In this document: piece after piece, positions 16,918-25,855 of the stretch
Numbering within the stretch: the first letter of the stretch is position 1
Layout of the letters: each line of letters begins with the position of its first letter
Made by a program: the position numbers and the translations under genes
Notes under the pieces: model-generated
What the model saw: the letters and a program-made list of their open reading frames with translations, nothing else
Databases searched by the model: none
Told to the model about the DNA's origin: nothing
From: Virgibacillus_R byunsanensis
Lineage (GTDB): Bacteria > Bacillota > Bacilli > Bacillales > Amphibacillaceae
DNA: 64,000 nucleotides
Direction: 5' to 3'
NCBI RefSeq assembly: GCF_042675965.1
Contig: NZ_JBHTKJ010000074.1
Span: 1-64,000, forward strand

Positions 16918-17101
16918 ATCCAGTTGATCTGCCTGTGTTTTTTGCTTCTTGCGATAGTCCGCACCCATCGCACCATCGTCTTATAAGGTACATTTCTCTG
17001 GCTACTTCTGAACTTTTTTTCTTACCTTCTTCTACCACCATTTTTGCAATATACTGTTTAAACTATTGATCATATCGTCTACCATTTAGGACACGCTCCA
17101 T
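16912..17101 (-). mobile_element. Second IS3-family orfA remnant, opposite strand
   Basis: On the minus strand, from ATG at 17101 downward, one reads MERVLNGRRYDQ, a stop, FKQYIAKMVVEEGKKKSSEVAREM, then in another frame MGADYRKKQKTQADQLDYVTPS. This matches the IS3 OrfA pattern and is a different copy from the plus-strand fragment at 16551. Several stops and shifts make it inactive. Confidence 0.75.
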
Positions 17102-17347
17102 TTCATTTATAACTATTATAGTATATTCTCACTGTCGCATGTCCACTTTTAAGTCTAACTCTAATACAAGCGAATTTGAAACGGTTTAACGGGTAATTGC
17201 GCGGTTAGTTGCGAGATAAGGCTGTACAATCGTAGGTTATCGTTTACAATGGCGATAATAAAGGGAAGTGGTCATGTTACCGTTTTTCCGTCTGAACGTC
17301 CGTAAATATTAACGTTATGCCTACCGGGTGCTTATCGAGGTTAAGCG
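17102..17347. other. Unassigned stretch between IS remnants and the partial tRNA
   Basis: About 245 bases, locally richer in G and C than the surroundings, with no open frame and no recognisable RNA. It directly abuts the truncated tRNA-Leu, so one end of an integrated element or deletion junction should lie here. Confidence 0.4.
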
Positions 17348-17400
17348 ACGACTCAAAATCGTGTTCCCTTGGAGTGCCGGTTCGAACCCGGCCACCGGTA
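17348..17400 (+). pseudogene. Truncated tRNA-Leu (3' part only)
   Basis: From the anticodon stem (ACGACTCAAAATCGT) to the acceptor 3' strand (CACCGGTA) this repeats tRNA-Leu(CAA) at 1585-1666. The D-arm and 5' acceptor strand are absent, so it cannot make a tRNA. No CCA is encoded, as in the intact gene. Confidence 0.85.
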
Positions 17401-17444
17401 TCTACTTTATACACACAAACTACAAAATATTATTATCGTAAGAG
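17348..17444 (+). repeat. Direct repeat, right copy (partial tRNA-Leu plus flank)
   Basis: Counterpart of 1613-1710. The 44 bases after the tRNA are identical to the left copy. The copy stops exactly at CGTAAGAG where the IS1182-type element begins. Homology resumes, diverged, after the IS at about 19279-19560. Confidence 0.85.
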
Positions 17445-17470
17445 GAGGCTGGGATAAAACTCAGTAAATA

Positions 17471-17517
17471 AAAAAAGCGTGGCACTCACCCGTGTAGGTG
17501 ACGTACCACGCTTTTTT
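17471..17517 (+). terminator. Subterminal hairpin at the left end of the IS
   Basis: AAAAAAGCGTGG and CCACGCTTTTTT form a long A-to-T flanked stem that can terminate in both directions. It would shield the transposase gene from outside transcription and may serve the tRNA-flank transcript as a replacement terminator. Confidence 0.75.
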
Positions 17518-17601
17518 ATATAATCGTTTATTTTTACAAAACAAAAAGAACCCCTTTTGATAGAATAAAGTCACTACACAATAACTATCGGAGGGATTCT
17601 T

Positions 17602-19278
17602 ATGTTTAAAAATTATAACATAAATCAAGTTGTTTTGTCGCTATATTTAGAAATAAAATTGGACAAAGATGATATTGCCTATGCGGTAAATGATGTTGTA
17701 ACACAGGTTCCAGATGAAGCTTTCGCTACCTTTTCCCGTGACACCGGATGTCCAGCCTACCACCCAAAATGATTATGAAAATAATCCTGTGTGCCTACAC
17801 GCAGTCGGTTTTTTCTGGAAGAAAAATCGAAGGGTTACTTAAAGACAGTGTGCGTATGATGTGATTAGCTTAAGGATATGAACCAAGTTATCGTACCATC
17901 AATCGTTTTCGTGTGCATCCAGAGGTCTAAAAGCTACTACGTCAATGTTTCGTGCAATTTCGCTGTCAACTTGTCCAAGAAAAACTGATTGAGGAAGAAG
18001 CAATTATTATTGATGGTACGAAAATAGAAGCGAATGCCAATAAATTTACGTTTGTCTGGCGCAAAGCCACTGAAAGATATAGTGCTCAGTTAGTGGAGAG
18101 GTCCAACCAAATGTATGATGAATTACTGGAACAAGAAATTATTCCAGGCATTGAACGCGAAAGTTTGGACGAACTTTCTACGGATGAACTCACAAAAGTA
18201 GTGGGACAACTGGACGACGTGGTAAAGAACCACAACAGTAAAATAGAAGCGAGTGAGGACGGCAACGAGCGGAAACAACTTCGATCGAAGCGCAAAGCAC
18301 CGAAACAATACCGCAAACAATTTAAGGATTTTGTAGTGCGCAAACAAAAATATCGAAACGACATGGAAATCTTCGGAGAACGGAACAGTTATTCGAAAAC
18401 AGATCATGATGCCACGTTTATGCGAATGAAAGATGACTATATGAAGAACGGTCAATTGAAAGCAGGTTATAATGTCCAGGCTGCGACGGAAGGACAATAT
18501 GTGCTCGCTTATGATGTATTTCCGAACTCGACAGATACACGCACCTTTATTCCATTTCTCGATAACATAGAGGATAATTTCTTTAAGCTGCCGAAGCATA
18601 TTGTCGCTGACGCAGGGTACGGAAGTGAACAAAACTACGAAGATGTCATGGAGAATCGAAAACGTACCCCACTGGTTACATATAACCAATATCGAAAAGA
18701 GAAGAAAAAGAAACACAAGAATAACGCTTTCCATACAGCCAATTGGGAATATAACGAGGAAGACGATACGTTTACCTGTCCAAATGGAAAACAATTGATG
18801 TTCAGCTACGTGTCCAATCGAACAGACAAATACGGACTGACACGAACGTTTAAAGTTTACGAGTGTGAAGACTGTTCAGGTTGTCCATTGCGTTCTCAAT
18901 GTACCAAGGCGAAGGAAGGAAATAATCGAAAAATTTACTATACGAAAAATGGGAACACCAAAAAGAATATATTAGGCAGCTGCTTTCGGATGAGAAAACT
19001 GGTGAAATCTACGTCAATCGTAAAATCGATGTGGAGCCAGTCTTCGGATTTTTGAAGGCTAATTTGTGCTTCACTCGCATGTCTGTAAGGGGCGAAGAGA
19101 AAGTAGAAAATGAATTAGGATTTGCATTCATGGCGGTAAACTTGAGGAAGTATACCGCCATGAAGATAAATCAACCAATAGATCATGAAAGTAACCCAAC
19201 GAAAAATGGTTCCAATCATCAAAAACCGATGATTGGAACCATTTTTAAGTTATTTTTGGCTAGTTATGTCCCAGCCTC
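17602..19278 (+). pseudogene. IS1182-family transposase, frameshifted
   Basis: ATG 17602 after GGAGG starts MFKNYNINQVVLSLYLEIKL. The frame breaks near 17765 (then MIMKIILCAYTQSVFSGRKIEGLLKDSVRMM), meets stop codons near 17860 and 17875, and re-opens with FRCQLVQEKLIEEEAIIIDGTKIEANANKFTFVW to about 18950. A last shift separates YVNRKIDVEPVFGFLKANLCFTRMSVRG. DGTKIEAN and the EPVFG motif hold catalytic residues of this DDE family. At least three lesions make it inactive. The last frame runs through the right IS end to 19303. Confidence 0.88.
19202..19246 (+). terminator. Subterminal hairpin at the right end of the IS
   Basis: AAAAATGGTTCCAATCATC pairs with GATGATTGGAACCATTTTT around a short loop, a nearly perfect 19-bp stem with flanking A and T runs. 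It can end transposase transcription. Confidence 0.8.
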
Positions 19279-19375
19279 TTTGTATTTTATTTTAATTGAT
19301 TGATCTTTATTAATACTTGAATGTACCCATAATAGCGGAGATATTTTAGTATCTACGTTAAACTAATAACAATAT

Positions 19376-19561
19376 ATGGGGGTGAACACATTTGCGGAAA
19401 ATAATCGATTTTTTTGTCATAAGGTCGCAATGATTGTAATGATGTTCTACTATTCATTATGTTTTACAACTATATGTTTGCCTTTAATGTGGTGGCACTA
19501 CAGAATTCAAACAGCAAATTATTATAACCTATCAGTTTTTACACTATTAATTAAAAACTAA
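19376..19561 (+). pseudogene. Second, truncated copy of the small membrane protein gene
   Basis: The frame contains MMFYYSLCFTTICLPLMWWHY, matching MFYYSLCFTTICFPLMWCHY at 1900-1960. The DNA homology runs from about 19318 to 19520, then stops. The 60-aa frame ends in SVFTLLIKN without the later membrane spans, so the copy is truncated. Confidence 0.6.
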
Positions 19562-20165
19562 TCAAGGAGTTGAGATTTACTTAATGGAATCGTTAGTAAA
19601 CATAAGCAAAGCAAGACAGAAGCAATTGTCAATCTTGCACAAAAAAACAACTTCAGTATTGCATTACCAACTCATAAACTAAAAGATGAAGTTTCTCAGC
19701 GTTTAAACGCTAAAAAGATAAAGCATAAAAAAGTTCCAGAATTGCCTTTACTCCAAGAAATCATTTTCAGGAAAGATTGAACACCTATATAATATTGGAG
19801 CCTATAAGACGGTAAATAAATTTTTAAGACAGATTTCCAATGAAAACGAGGATGTAACTAATTTTCTACAAGAATTGGAAAAAGTAAAATCTTCTAAAAA
19901 AGAATTACTGCTTACAACGCATCAACGAGCAATTTTTACAAATGACAATTCAAACTCAACGCTTATTTTCGATGAAGACCCGATCCCAAATCTTTTTCCA
20001 ATATCTCAAATGAAAGTGTCCGATTTAGTGTTTGCATTTGCAAAGTTACAAGATAATGAAGTGAATAAGGATATTATTATTACATTGCAAAACGGGATAT
20101 TAAATGCTCCAGTTGATGTTGTTCAGGAACGTTCATCTTTTTTATTGCCGTTTGTAAAGACCTAG
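19562..20165 (+). pseudogene. Broken gene, helicase- or replication-protein-like fragment
   Basis: Three frame pieces follow each other: SKTEAIVNLAQKNNFSIALPTHKLKDEVSQRL (to about 19775), YNIGAYKTVNKFLRQISNENEDVTNFLQELEKV and, in the 96-aa frame ending at 20165, LLTTHQRAIFTNDNSNSTLIFDEDPIPNLFPISQ. The ALPTHKL and LIFDEDP elements look like a motif Ia and DExx box of a helicase, as found in mobile-element replication proteins. The P-loop part is missing. The family assignment is tentative. Confidence 0.4.
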
Positions 20166-20924
20166 AACAGACTACTGTAAAAAAATCAACCGTTAGTTCA
20201 AATGTATTAAGATTTCTAAACTGCGACTATTTTATTAAGAAAAAATTCACAATACAGATTATATATTTTCAGCTTAACATAAGCTGGCTATTTTAATGAT
20301 TGCAAAATGTTAATCTTCATTATAACTATTAGTGCCTTTTAGTAATGAATAAAATAGTTAGTACCATTTATATCTATTATAATGATAATAAACATTACTA
20401 ATGTTTAAAATGGTTATTAAAGATTACTAATCGTTCATTTATTTCATTTTTTTTGCTTAATTTCGTATCATGGAAATAGTTTTTACTATCATCTTAGATA
20501 TTAAAAAAAAGAAGAAATTACAAGATACCCGAAAAAACCAACATTTATTTTAGAATGGCTAAAACAGTCTCAAAACGGGAAATTCGGCATATTTTGAGCG
20601 TTTTAGAGAAGGTAAGTGTTGATGACACTTTATTGATGGTTAAAGGTACTATTTCTACAGTATGATGTCGCAGATTAAACAATATAAACACGAAAAACAA
20701 TACATATATAATTGATAATGCTTGTCTATAGTAACGATTAGGTGATGGAGTTCACCATAACCGACAATATAGGGCTAATGACTCCTGTTAATGATATAGA
20801 GGTATACTTATGTCTTTGGCAGGAGTTTTTCTAGTTATGTGATAACTTCTATTATTGTAGGAGCTACTGCAGCAACAATTGGTCTAATAATTTATAGCTA
20901 TTGTTACGCAGACAGTTTATATTT
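20166..20924. other. Intergenic stretch without a clear gene
   Basis: About 760 AT-rich bases with no supported coding frame. A frame before the CsoR gene (about 20830-20970) reads SYVITSIIVGATAATIGLIIYSYCYADSLYFFTYPLGGVITVGGI, a hydrophobic stretch that could be a gene remnant, but it lacks a start with a ribosome site. Confidence 0.4.
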
Positions 20925-20925
20925 C

Positions 20926-20954
20926 TTTACCTATCCCCTGGGGGGGGTTATAAT
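20926..20954 (+). promoter_or_regulatory. Promoter with CsoR-type G/C-tract operator
   Basis: TTTACC (20926-20931), a 17-bp spacer and TATAAT (20949-20954) precede the CsoR-like gene. The spacer contains TATCCCCTGGGGGGGGT, an inverted C/G tract like the operators of CsoR/RcnR/FrmR proteins. Binding here would repress the repressor and the MATE gene. Confidence 0.7.
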
Positions 20955-20974
20955 TACCGTAGGAGGGATTTGAT

Positions 20975-21247
20975 ATGGTTGATAATCATAAACACCGTAA
21001 AAGCATTGAAAACCGATTAGCACGTATTGAAGGTCATGTTCGATCTGTAAAACAAATGTCAGTAGAAGGGCGTGATTGTGGAGAATTACTAATTCAACTT
21101 GCAGCAATTCGCTCGGCGGTTGACAGTTGCGGAAAGTTAATTTTAAAGGATCATTTACAGGGTTGTGTCGTAGATGCAGTTAAACATGGCGACGAAGAAA
21201 AGGTTTTGGAAGATCTAAATAAATCAATTGACCAATTTATAAGATAG
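20975..21247 (+). CDS. CsoR/FrmR/RcnR family transcriptional repressor
   Basis: 90-aa all-helical DUF156 repressor with NRLARIEGHVRSVKQM near the N-terminus. The sensor positions are Cys35, His60 and Cys64 (GRDCGELL, KDHLQGC). The spacing Cys-x24-His-x3-Cys equals that of copper-sensing CsoR, and the N-terminus carries extra histidines (His5, His7). FrmR would have Glu and RcnR His at the third position. AGGAGG precedes ATG 20975. It likely represses itself and the MATE gene 12 bp downstream. The inducer could be Cu(I), Ni or another thiophile; the gene context does not fix it. Confidence 0.9.
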   Translation: MVDNHKHRKSIENRLARIEGHVRSVKQMSVEGRDCGELLIQLAAIRSAVDSCGKLILKDHLQGCVVDAVKHGDEEKVLEDLNKSIDQFIR

Positions 21248-21259
21248 AAGGGATAGTAA

Positions 21260-22639
21260 ATGTTTTCTAACTCTAAAGATGTTGCTCTTGGAGAACTAGT
21301 AGATACAAGGGGAAAAATAAAAATTATTCTACTGCTGGCTATGCCAGCAGTAATTGAGAACTTTTTTCAAACGATTCTTGGCTTTGTAGACACGTTGTTT
21401 GTTGCAAAGATTAGTTTAGATGCAGTTTCCGCTGTAGGGGTTACGAATGCTGTCTTAGCTGTGTACATTGCTATTTTTATGTCACTTGGAGTAGCAGTTA
21501 ATGTTTTGGTTGCTAAATATATAGGAGCAGGTGATAGTGAGAAGGCAAAACATATTGGTCAGCAAGCAATCGTAATGGCAATTGTATTAGGAGTTATCTT
21601 CGGTGCCATAACATTCTTTTTTGCTACTCCTTTGTTACACCTTATGGGGATTGAAGACAATGTTCTCGAACAAGGAACACTTTATTTCAGAATCGTGGCC
21701 ATACCCTCTGTACTTATTTCTTTAATGTTTGTTTTAAGTAGTATTATAAGAGGAATTGGCGATACAAAAACTCCCATGAAAATAACAATTGGTATTAATC
21801 TATTAAATATAGTGTTGGATTATGTACTTATTTTCGGATTTGCACTCATTCCTGCACTTGGTATAGCAGGAGCAGCACTTGCAACCGTAATTGCTAGAAC
21901 AGTAGGTAGTATCCTTTTATGGATTAATATATCACGGTCAAAGGATCTGGGCTTTATAAAAGACTATTGGAAATTAGACCGCAAATACATTTGGGATTTA
22001 ATCACACTTGGAACACCTGTAGGAATTGAACGACTAGTTATGAGGGTTGGGCAAGTTCTTTACTTTGGCTTTATTGTAGTACTTGGTACAAATACCTTTG
22101 CTGCACACCAAATAGCCGGAAGTATCGAAACATTTTCCTACATGATAGCAGCAGGCTTTGCGACAGCAGCTACAATACTGGTTGGACAAAATCTTGGTGC
22201 AAATTCCTATAATGATGCAAGGGAGTACGCCAAACTTTCAACGATGCTTGGTGTGGGATTAATGACTATTGTTGGATTAATTCTGTTTTTCTTTGGACGT
22301 TGGATTGGTGGATTCTTTACCAGTAATGCGTCGGTATTAGATGAGATTCAAATAGCATTGCAAATTGACGCTTTTATCCAACCTATTTTGGCTGTAGTTT
22401 TGATTTTGACTGGAGTGTTTAACGGTGCTAGTAATACAAAGTTCCCAATGTATATTACCACTATTGGAATTTGGGGTATTCGTACGGTCTTTGTTTATCT
22501 ATTAGGAATTTCATTAGGATGGGGCATTGCAGGAGTTTGGATAGCAATTGGGCTAGATAATCTATTTCGTGCTTTAGTACTGTGGCAGCGTTTTAGAAGT
22601 GATCGTTGGATTAAAAAGGATAAGATACAAAGCGTTTGA
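21260..22639 (+). CDS. MATE family efflux transporter (NorM/DinF-like)
   Basis: 459-aa membrane protein with about 12 spans in two homologous halves: AMPAVIENFFQTILGFVDTLFVAKI (about 30-54) in the first, TLGTPVGIERLVMRVGQVLYFG in the second. MATE carriers export cationic drugs or metabolites with Na+ or H+. The gene is 12 bp after the CsoR-like repressor, apparently in one transcript, so its expression should respond to that repressor's ligand. It lies outside the polysaccharide operon and is not the likely flippase. Confidence 0.9.
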   Translation: MFSNSKDVALGELVDTRGKIKIILLLAMPAVIENFFQTILGFVDTLFVAKISLDAVSAVGVTNAVLAVYIAIFMSLGVAVNVLVAKYIGAGDSEKAKHIGQQAIVMAIVLGVIFGAITFFFATPLLHLMGIEDNVLEQGTLYFRIVAIPSVLISLMFVLSSIIRGIGDTKTPMKITIGINLLNIVLDYVLIFGFALIPALGIAGAALATVIARTVGSILLWINISRSKDLGFIKDYWKLDRKYIWDLITLGTPVGIERLVMRVGQVLYFGFIVVLGTNTFAAHQIAGSIETFSYMIAAGFATAATILVGQNLGANSYNDAREYAKLSTMLGVGLMTIVGLILFFFGRWIGGFFTSNASVLDEIQIALQIDAFIQPILAVVLILTGVFNGASNTKFPMYITTIGIWGIRTVFVYLLGISLGWGIAGVWIAIGLDNLFRALVLWQRFRSDRWIKKDKIQSV

Positions 22640-22857
22640 AAGTAGAAAAGTATATGGTGCTTCTGAATCTATAAGGAAAAAAACTATAAATTAAATGAAA
22701 ATAATGGAATATAAGTTGGATATTCAGCAACTACAATATAATTTTTGGTTCGAAATCGAAATGGATTTCTTTCTATGAAACTAGAATTCAATAAATTATT
22801 ATTTCGATATACGAGTTTAAAAGAACTATAGTTTTAATAAGTAGGAGGAGGTTTACC

Positions 22858-23321
22858 ATGAAAACACCATATGATTCTTATAGGAATCTATATCCTGAGC
22901 AATTTTCAGATTCAAAAAGCATTACCAAAGTTGATTTAAGTAAGGATATGTTTGATTATTACTTAGAATCCCTGACTAGTAGAAGCCAAGAGAATTTGAA
23001 AACTTCTGTAGGAAGATTGCAGAAAAAGAAATTTGTCCGATTCTTATTGTCCAAACAGGCCCAACTGGTGGGGGAATAGTAAGGTTGTTACAGAAACCTA
23101 CCCTGTTTCAGACGATATTTCCCTCTCTTGGTATAGTGGGATAGGTAGAGAGGCTTCAAAAGAAAGATGGGCTTTTGCCATTAGTGCCAAAAAGGACTGG
23201 AAGAGTAAAGTAAAGTCTGATGTAAAAAAATTGTAGGAACTGCTAGAGGATACAGTATTATTTATTTTATGAGTAATCAGTTTATTTCTGATAAAAAGAG
23301 AGCAGATCTCCGTAATAAATG
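22858..23321 (+). pseudogene. Broken PD-(D/E)xK nuclease-like gene
   Basis: A strong AGGAGGAGG site and ATG 22858 start MKTPYDSYRNLYPEQFSDSK. Shifts near 22997 and 23065 give FCRKIAEKEICPILIVQTGPT, then NSKVVTETYPVSDDISLSWYSGIGREASKERWAFAISAKKDWKSK, then GTARGYSIIYFMSNQFISDKKRADLRNK and a stop at 23321. The GGG(D/N)SKV..ET ... WAFAISAKKDW pattern resembles the catalytic core of Mrr-like restriction nucleases, with Asn where Asp is expected. Such N-terminal nucleases often belong to large defence proteins; the rest is deleted. Confidence 0.6.
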
Positions 23322-23457
23322 ACACGTATCCGTAGACTTCATACCCTTTACGCTTAAAGTACTTGTTAATTGGTTTATATAAATCTATCTCTTTCAACTT
23401 CACTTTTTCCAATGCTAGCACCGTCCAGTTTTTGAATACTAGATTTAATTTTATCAT
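23322..23457 (-). pseudogene. N-terminal fragment of a DUF2161-like protein
   Basis: On the minus strand from ATG 23457 one reads KLKEIDLYKPINKYFKRKGYEVYGYV, which resembles the start of DUF2161/PD-(D/E)xK-type proteins (E-x-DLY-x-P...GY-x-V). The homology ends where the nuclease remnant begins, so only about 45 codons survive. Assigned from memory of the motif. Confidence 0.35.
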
Positions 23458-23617
23458 ATTAGTCTACTATTTATGGTAAATGGTTAAAAACTAGAAAGTT
23501 ATTTCGAATATTGTAACGTGGGAAGTTTTATAGTAGTCCTATTTTTATGAGAAGAACTTTTTTCATGATATTGGTGTAGGACATGAATAATAATTCATAT
23601 AAATTGGTATTAGAACC

Positions 23618-25750
23618 ATGAGTGAAAATTTAATGAATAAATGGGGGATTATCGTGACAACTGTGAATGAACTGATTAATAAATCCTATTATCAAACGAT
23701 AATGGATAAGCACGAAAAAAAGCATCCAATCAACATATTGGGTGAAATGTACATGGAGGAGATGGAGAAGCAGTGGCCCGATATATCTTCTATTCGCTAT
23801 GCACAAGGAGAAGTATATTTCTTAAACAAGGATTATGAAGCAGCTATTTATAAATGGGGAAATCCTTTAGAAGATCCATTCATTCCATGGGCACAAAAAA
23901 ATATAGCAGATGCCCATTTGGAGATGGGGTTATTGGAGGAAGCTGAAAAATTCTACAAGGAAGTGGAAACACAGTCGGTTGAATTAAAAGCGGAAGTTTT
24001 ATTACAGCTGTTTTCTCTATACATTCAACAAGGCAAACATGAAAATGCGGTTGATGCGATTAAAAACGCCGTTCAAATAGCTCCAGATTATTCCGATGTG
24101 ACGAAGGTCGCTCAGACATTTTTTGAGAACTACAAGGATTGGGAAAACGCGGTTGAACTAGCAGTAAATGAAGCAATTCGAACAAAGTCGTATTCGTGGT
24201 TTGAGGTTTTACAAGGGTATGCGGAGCAAGGTCATATCCTAAACGATGAACCTAGCTACTTTAGTGAAGTGTTAACTACTTTATTAGCTATTGATATGTA
24301 TCGATTTGAAAGCCTTACTGAAGTATTGTGGAACAGATATAAACCTAGTGAGTTTTATATTCAGTGGCTAGAAAAGATTAATCAGATTATATTGAATAAC
24401 AATGTGGAAGAATCGTATATGTGGAAGAAGCTTCCGAACTTATTTAAAACTTCTTACTTTGAGTTAATTAGTGGAAGTTTTCTAATAAGGGACATATCAG
24501 AGCTTATACAAAACCATTTAAAGAATTGGCTGAAAATATCATCCGTTTCAGATACGTTAATTTCCTCAACAGCAATACTTGCTTGGGATGAGGTTTTCCA
24601 ATCCGATCTAGATGCAACCTTGGTTAATGAAGCAGCGTACCTTTTTGAAAATTCAAATGCTAATCCAAACGGCATACAAGAAGGAATGAATCTATTTGAA
24701 TCTATTCAAGCTTGGGCGGAAAAGGAAGGCTTGTTAGATGATTTATCTGAATTTATGAAGCCGATGATCGAGGATTATAACTTAGAAGTGGCAAGTCCTT
24801 CTAAGATCCGAAGTATTAACAAAACTTCGATTGAGTTTCTGATTGAAAAAAGGGTAGAAGTGGAACATGGTATTAATGAAAAAATGAATTGGAACGAAGA
24901 ATTCCTTGCAAGGCTGAATGGTCTACATCATCAGTTAAGGGATATGGAACAGGAAGAAGCTAACGTCATGAAAGCTTCATTCAGTCAAATGAAACTTGAA
25001 TTCACTCAGAATATGACGAATAAGCTAACTAAACTCCTTCAGGATTGTTCTAAAATAGTACGTGAAGACAGTGATTTTAGAAAACTTCATATCGAGATTA
25101 ATGATGAAATGAATAGGCAGATTGCTAATTATATGGAAAATACAGCCCTACATGATTTTAAGAATGCCATTCAGAGTTGGCTAGAGGATTGCGAGAGAGA
25201 GTTTAAAGATTGCCAAATAAACTTTGACGAAATGAGCGAAAGTTTTAATCAGCAATATGGAGAAGAGAAGATTGTATTGGATGGTGACTTTAAGATATTG
25301 GATGATTGGCAGAGAGATTTGGAACGGATATCAAGGGGGATGGTACGCATTGAAAAAGCAAATATAATGCTGCGTAATAATCCTTCTCAGTTGTTGTTAA
25401 AAGGAGCAGGAAGGCTGTTAGGTTCCATATCAAAAAGCAAAGAAAAACTCCATGTGTCTTATAAAAACTACATTGAAAATGAAGATTATAGCCAAAATAT
25501 ATTGGAATTAACAAATCCACTCAGACAGCAATTAGATTTATTTGAGCGATCGATAGAGTGGGATGTAAGTAAATTTTTCTCCAGCTCACTTGATGTACTC
25601 ACAAGTGTAAGTGAGGAAGTACACGGGGATATTGAAAAACACAAACATTTCCTGGATGTTATGCGTGAAAAACCTGAAATTTATCGTGATCCTCTTACAT
25701 TGTTTGAATTAAGGCTTAGGCAATATGAGTTGATAAATGGGATGGATTGA
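23618..25750 (+). CDS. 710-aa TPR and helical-stalk protein of unknown function
   Basis: Intact soluble protein. Residues about 45-160 look like TPR repeats (IRYAQGEVYFLNKDYEAAIYKWG, WAQKNIADAHLEMGLLEEAEKFYKEV, VLLQLFSLYIQQGKHENAVDAIKNAV). The middle is helical. Residues about 410-680 are charged, coiled-coil-like helices with a hydrophobic NIMLRNNPSQLLLKGAGRLLGSI segment (about 585), reminiscent of the stalk of bacterial dynamin-like proteins, but no GTPase P-loop is present. It may be a half of a dynamin-like system whose GTPase is elsewhere or lost, or something different. A terminator follows at 25809. The start ATG 23618 has a weak ribosome site. Confidence 0.6.
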   Translation: MSENLMNKWGIIVTTVNELINKSYYQTIMDKHEKKHPINILGEMYMEEMEKQWPDISSIRYAQGEVYFLNKDYEAAIYKWGNPLEDPFIPWAQKNIADAHLEMGLLEEAEKFYKEVETQSVELKAEVLLQLFSLYIQQGKHENAVDAIKNAVQIAPDYSDVTKVAQTFFENYKDWENAVELAVNEAIRTKSYSWFEVLQGYAEQGHILNDEPSYFSEVLTTLLAIDMYRFESLTEVLWNRYKPSEFYIQWLEKINQIILNNNVEESYMWKKLPNLFKTSYFELISGSFLIRDISELIQNHLKNWLKISSVSDTLISSTAILAWDEVFQSDLDATLVNEAAYLFENSNANPNGIQEGMNLFESIQAWAEKEGLLDDLSEFMKPMIEDYNLEVASPSKIRSINKTSIEFLIEKRVEVEHGINEKMNWNEEFLARLNGLHHQLRDMEQEEANVMKASFSQMKLEFTQNMTNKLTKLLQDCSKIVREDSDFRKLHIEINDEMNRQIANYMENTALHDFKNAIQSWLEDCEREFKDCQINFDEMSESFNQQYGEEKIVLDGDFKILDDWQRDLERISRGMVRIEKANIMLRNNPSQLLLKGAGRLLGSISKSKEKLHVSYKNYIENEDYSQNILELTNPLRQQLDLFERSIEWDVSKFFSSSLDVLTSVSEEVHGDIEKHKHFLDVMREKPEIYRDPLTLFELRLRQYELINGMD

Positions 25751-25808
25751 TTTGAAGAACAGAAAGATGGATAACTATAATTTAAATTGTGATCTTGAAT
25801 TCGCAATT

Positions 25809-25855
25809 AAAAGGCAGAAGTTGCTCTGTATGAGCTTACTTCTGCCTTTTTTCTA
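25809..25855 (+). terminator. Terminator after the TPR protein
   Basis: AAAAGGCAGAAGT and ACTTCTGCCTTTTTT form a 13-bp stem with a T-tract, about 60 bp after the stop codon. Confidence 0.9.

Larger units (their letters stand above)
17445..19278 (+). mobile_element. IS1182-family insertion sequence, inactive
   Basis: 1834-bp element with imperfect terminal inverted repeats: GAGGCTGGGATAAAACTCAG at the left and, read inward, GAGGCTGGGACATAACTAGC at the right. Strong hairpins sit just inside both ends (17471-17517 and 19202-19246). No target duplication is visible. It interrupts the second copy of the tRNA-Leu flank at the position where the left copy has its terminator, which is missing here. 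Confidence 0.85.

Noticed and set aside
18123..18794. A 223-codon minus-strand frame across the IS1182 transposase
   Set aside because: It is antisense to clear transposase motifs (DGTKIEAN, PNSTDTRTF) and has no recognisable domain; a shadow frame.
20166..20924. Possible riboswitch or other structured RNA before the CsoR gene
   Set aside because: The stretch is AT rich without conserved pairing that I could identify; only the G/C-tract operator stands out.
21260..22639. MATE protein as the eps flippase (EpsK-like)
   Set aside because: It is coupled to a CsoR-type repressor 12 bp upstream and lies outside the eps transcript; its sequence is NorM/DinF-like rather than Wzx-like.
23098..23457. 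119-aa minus-strand frame as an intact gene
   Set aside because: Only about 45 N-terminal codons look like a protein family; the rest is antisense to the nuclease remnant, so it is recorded as a fragment.
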